DNA from: Scylla paramamosain
Taxonomy: Eukaryota; Arthropoda; Malacostraca; Decapoda; Portunidae
NCBI RefSeq assembly: GCF_035594125.1
Contig: NW_026973710.1
Span: 400,001-464,000, forward strand
Direction of reading: 5' to 3'
DNA: 64,000 nucleotides
In this document: positions 62,739-64,000 of the stretch, piece by piece
Layout: every line of letters starts with the position of its first letter
Numbering within the stretch: position 1 is the first letter of the stretch
The notes under the pieces: generated by a model
The model's input: only the letters and a program-made list of their open reading frames with translations
Database searches by the model: none
Told to the model about the DNA's origin: nothing
Made by a program: the position numbers and the translations under genes

Positions 62739-63445
62739 CTAACTATCCCTATTGGTCCATTCAGGCTTACCAGGAAAGACCTACAGTGAAGAAAACTTTG
62801 TTCTGCCCAGCAAATGTGTTTGAAAATCTTATTATTTTTACTGGATTCATAGTTTGTTCCCCTGTTTGTATGATAGTTTGTGAACTTCATGAAAACTCTC
62901 CTTTCGGTGAATTTGTAAGCGAATAGTCTTGTTGAGTTTGTAAAGTTCTGTGAATATGTGAGGCGGGAGGGAGTGTGGAGGTGTTTTTTGTACAGGCTTC
63001 TCCTACTCGACTCCTTCACTGCCAGAGCTGGTTCACTTATGTAATTCGGAAAGTAGAAAGGTTTTTGTTTTTAATACTATGTTCTTACTACTACAGTTGC
63101 TGGCATATTGTAGAAATTAAGGATATTTTCATTTCTATAGGTTTTCTGAAACAGCAAATTGCGTCAGGGTTGTGTCCCAGGTGACGTCTGGCAAGCACAG
63201 GAGCAGATGGCAAGAGAGGAAACGCTGGATTTCTTGCCAATGGTTTGTTTCCTTTGGGTGACAGTGGATCAGTTTACCTTCCCCTCCAGTAACGGATCAC
63301 TGTGTACCTCTGCTAATGGCTTCTCCTCTCCCTCCGAGCTGCGTCTTCCAATTGTCACTTGCCGGGCTTCATTTGTCACCATCCTTAACCATCCTTAACT
63401 ATCCCAAACTTCTCGATTTTCCGCCACTTCCTTTACACACATACA

Positions 63446-63449
<4 letters not shown>
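62739..63449. other. Noncoding, no gene recognised
   Basis: Unique-looking. ACCATCCTTAACCATCCTTAAC near 63379-63400 is a 10-base tandem word. No family was recognised. Confidence 0.45.

Positions 63450-63540
<91 letters not shown>
63450..63540 (+). repeat. (CT)n microsatellite
   Basis: About 45 uninterrupted CT units. Confidence 0.97.
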
Positions 63541-63544
<4 letters not shown>

Positions 63545-64000
63545 CAGAAAAGTCACGGTCAGTCATGTGATTCAGCAATATTTTTAACACAGTAATGGTT
63601 ATTGGTATGTTATATCATGAAGATGATCTCAAGGGAACTGACGATTATTAAGTATACAATTAAGAGACTTTTCTAATTTTGGATACTTTTTTTATTTTTT
63701 ATCCTATAGGAATCATAAATTATTTTTGTCCTTCTTACACACTTACATAAAAATATGCTAGAAAAAATAGTATATTGTCGGATGTCTTGGCTCGCTTCCC
63801 TTCACGGTTGTGTAATAATGTCTTCTCTTCCAGGGAGTTGCTCATCCTGTCATTAACCTCTTTAATCTCTCCTCGAGGCTCCTCTGCTTAACCTCAATAT
63901 CCTCGTCGTTCTCATGTTCTTATGTCTCCGCGGATGTGCTGTGACGAGTTTTCCGTCTCGTATTAAAAAAGGTTCTCATTATCGTATATTTCAAAGCCTT
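63541..64000. other. Noncoding right end of the window
   Basis: AT-rich to about 63780, then a C/T-richer segment. TTCTCATGTTCTTATG near 63910 is similar to the terminal words of family S, but too short to call. Confidence 0.45.

Overview
The window looks like intergenic or heterochromatin-like nuclear DNA of an arthropod, most likely a decapod crustacean (probably a crab). The evidence is a very high density of long (GA)n/(CT)n, (GT)n/(CA)n, (TA)n and trinucleotide microsatellites, TTAGG-type (arthropod telomere) repeats inside the sequence, splice-like signals but no bacterial gene organisation, and dispersed repeats whose wording matches families I remember from decapod genomic sequence. 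That last match is from memory and was not searched. I found no intact protein-coding gene, rRNA or convincing tRNA. Nearly every long open frame is a by-product of a simple repeat (poly RE, SL, CV, YI, and poly S, P, L, E or Y tracts).

Layout. 1-10.6 kb: the main structure is a 2.36-kb inverted repeat. The left arm is 1425-3782 and the right arm 8249-10605, nearly identical by eye, around a 4.47-kb spacer with a 30-bp minisatellite, large GA/CT/TA arrays and a small element with imperfect terminal inverted repeats. Each arm carries an exon-like 114-bp segment with splice-like borders, a tRNA-like B-box motif and a two-unit 154-bp repeat. 10.6-20 kb: microsatellites, a second copy of the small element, a 30-bp/90-bp higher-order minisatellite (17.0-17.4 kb) and a seven-unit diverged satellite (18.4-19.4 kb). 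20-32 kb: dense trinucleotide and dinucleotide arrays, a degenerate AACGC/AACAC tract and degenerate TTAGG-like sequence. 32-34 kb: GCTGT and CCTAA pentamers, a 140-167-bp tandem repeat, then an 886-bp PIF/Harbinger-type DNA transposon with TTA target duplications and a remnant transposase reading frame. 34-50 kb: sparse, with LINE-derived fragments (36.4 kb; a clear reverse-transcriptase C-terminal pseudogene at 47.6 kb), an exact 89-bp tandem duplication and a four-unit 170-205-bp repeat at 48.4-49.1 kb. 50-64 kb: another complete copy of the small element, tandem duplications that carry microsatellites inside them, a three-unit repeat at 59.3 kb, and a near-perfect (CT)n-(GA)n palindrome at 60.0 kb.

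No genes here work together as a pathway. What can be read is genome turnover: inverted and tandem duplication, microsatellite growth inside duplicated units, and several families of small or decayed mobile elements with two to six copies each. Identities and unit counts are by-eye estimates. Family names are given only where residues or terminal signatures support them.
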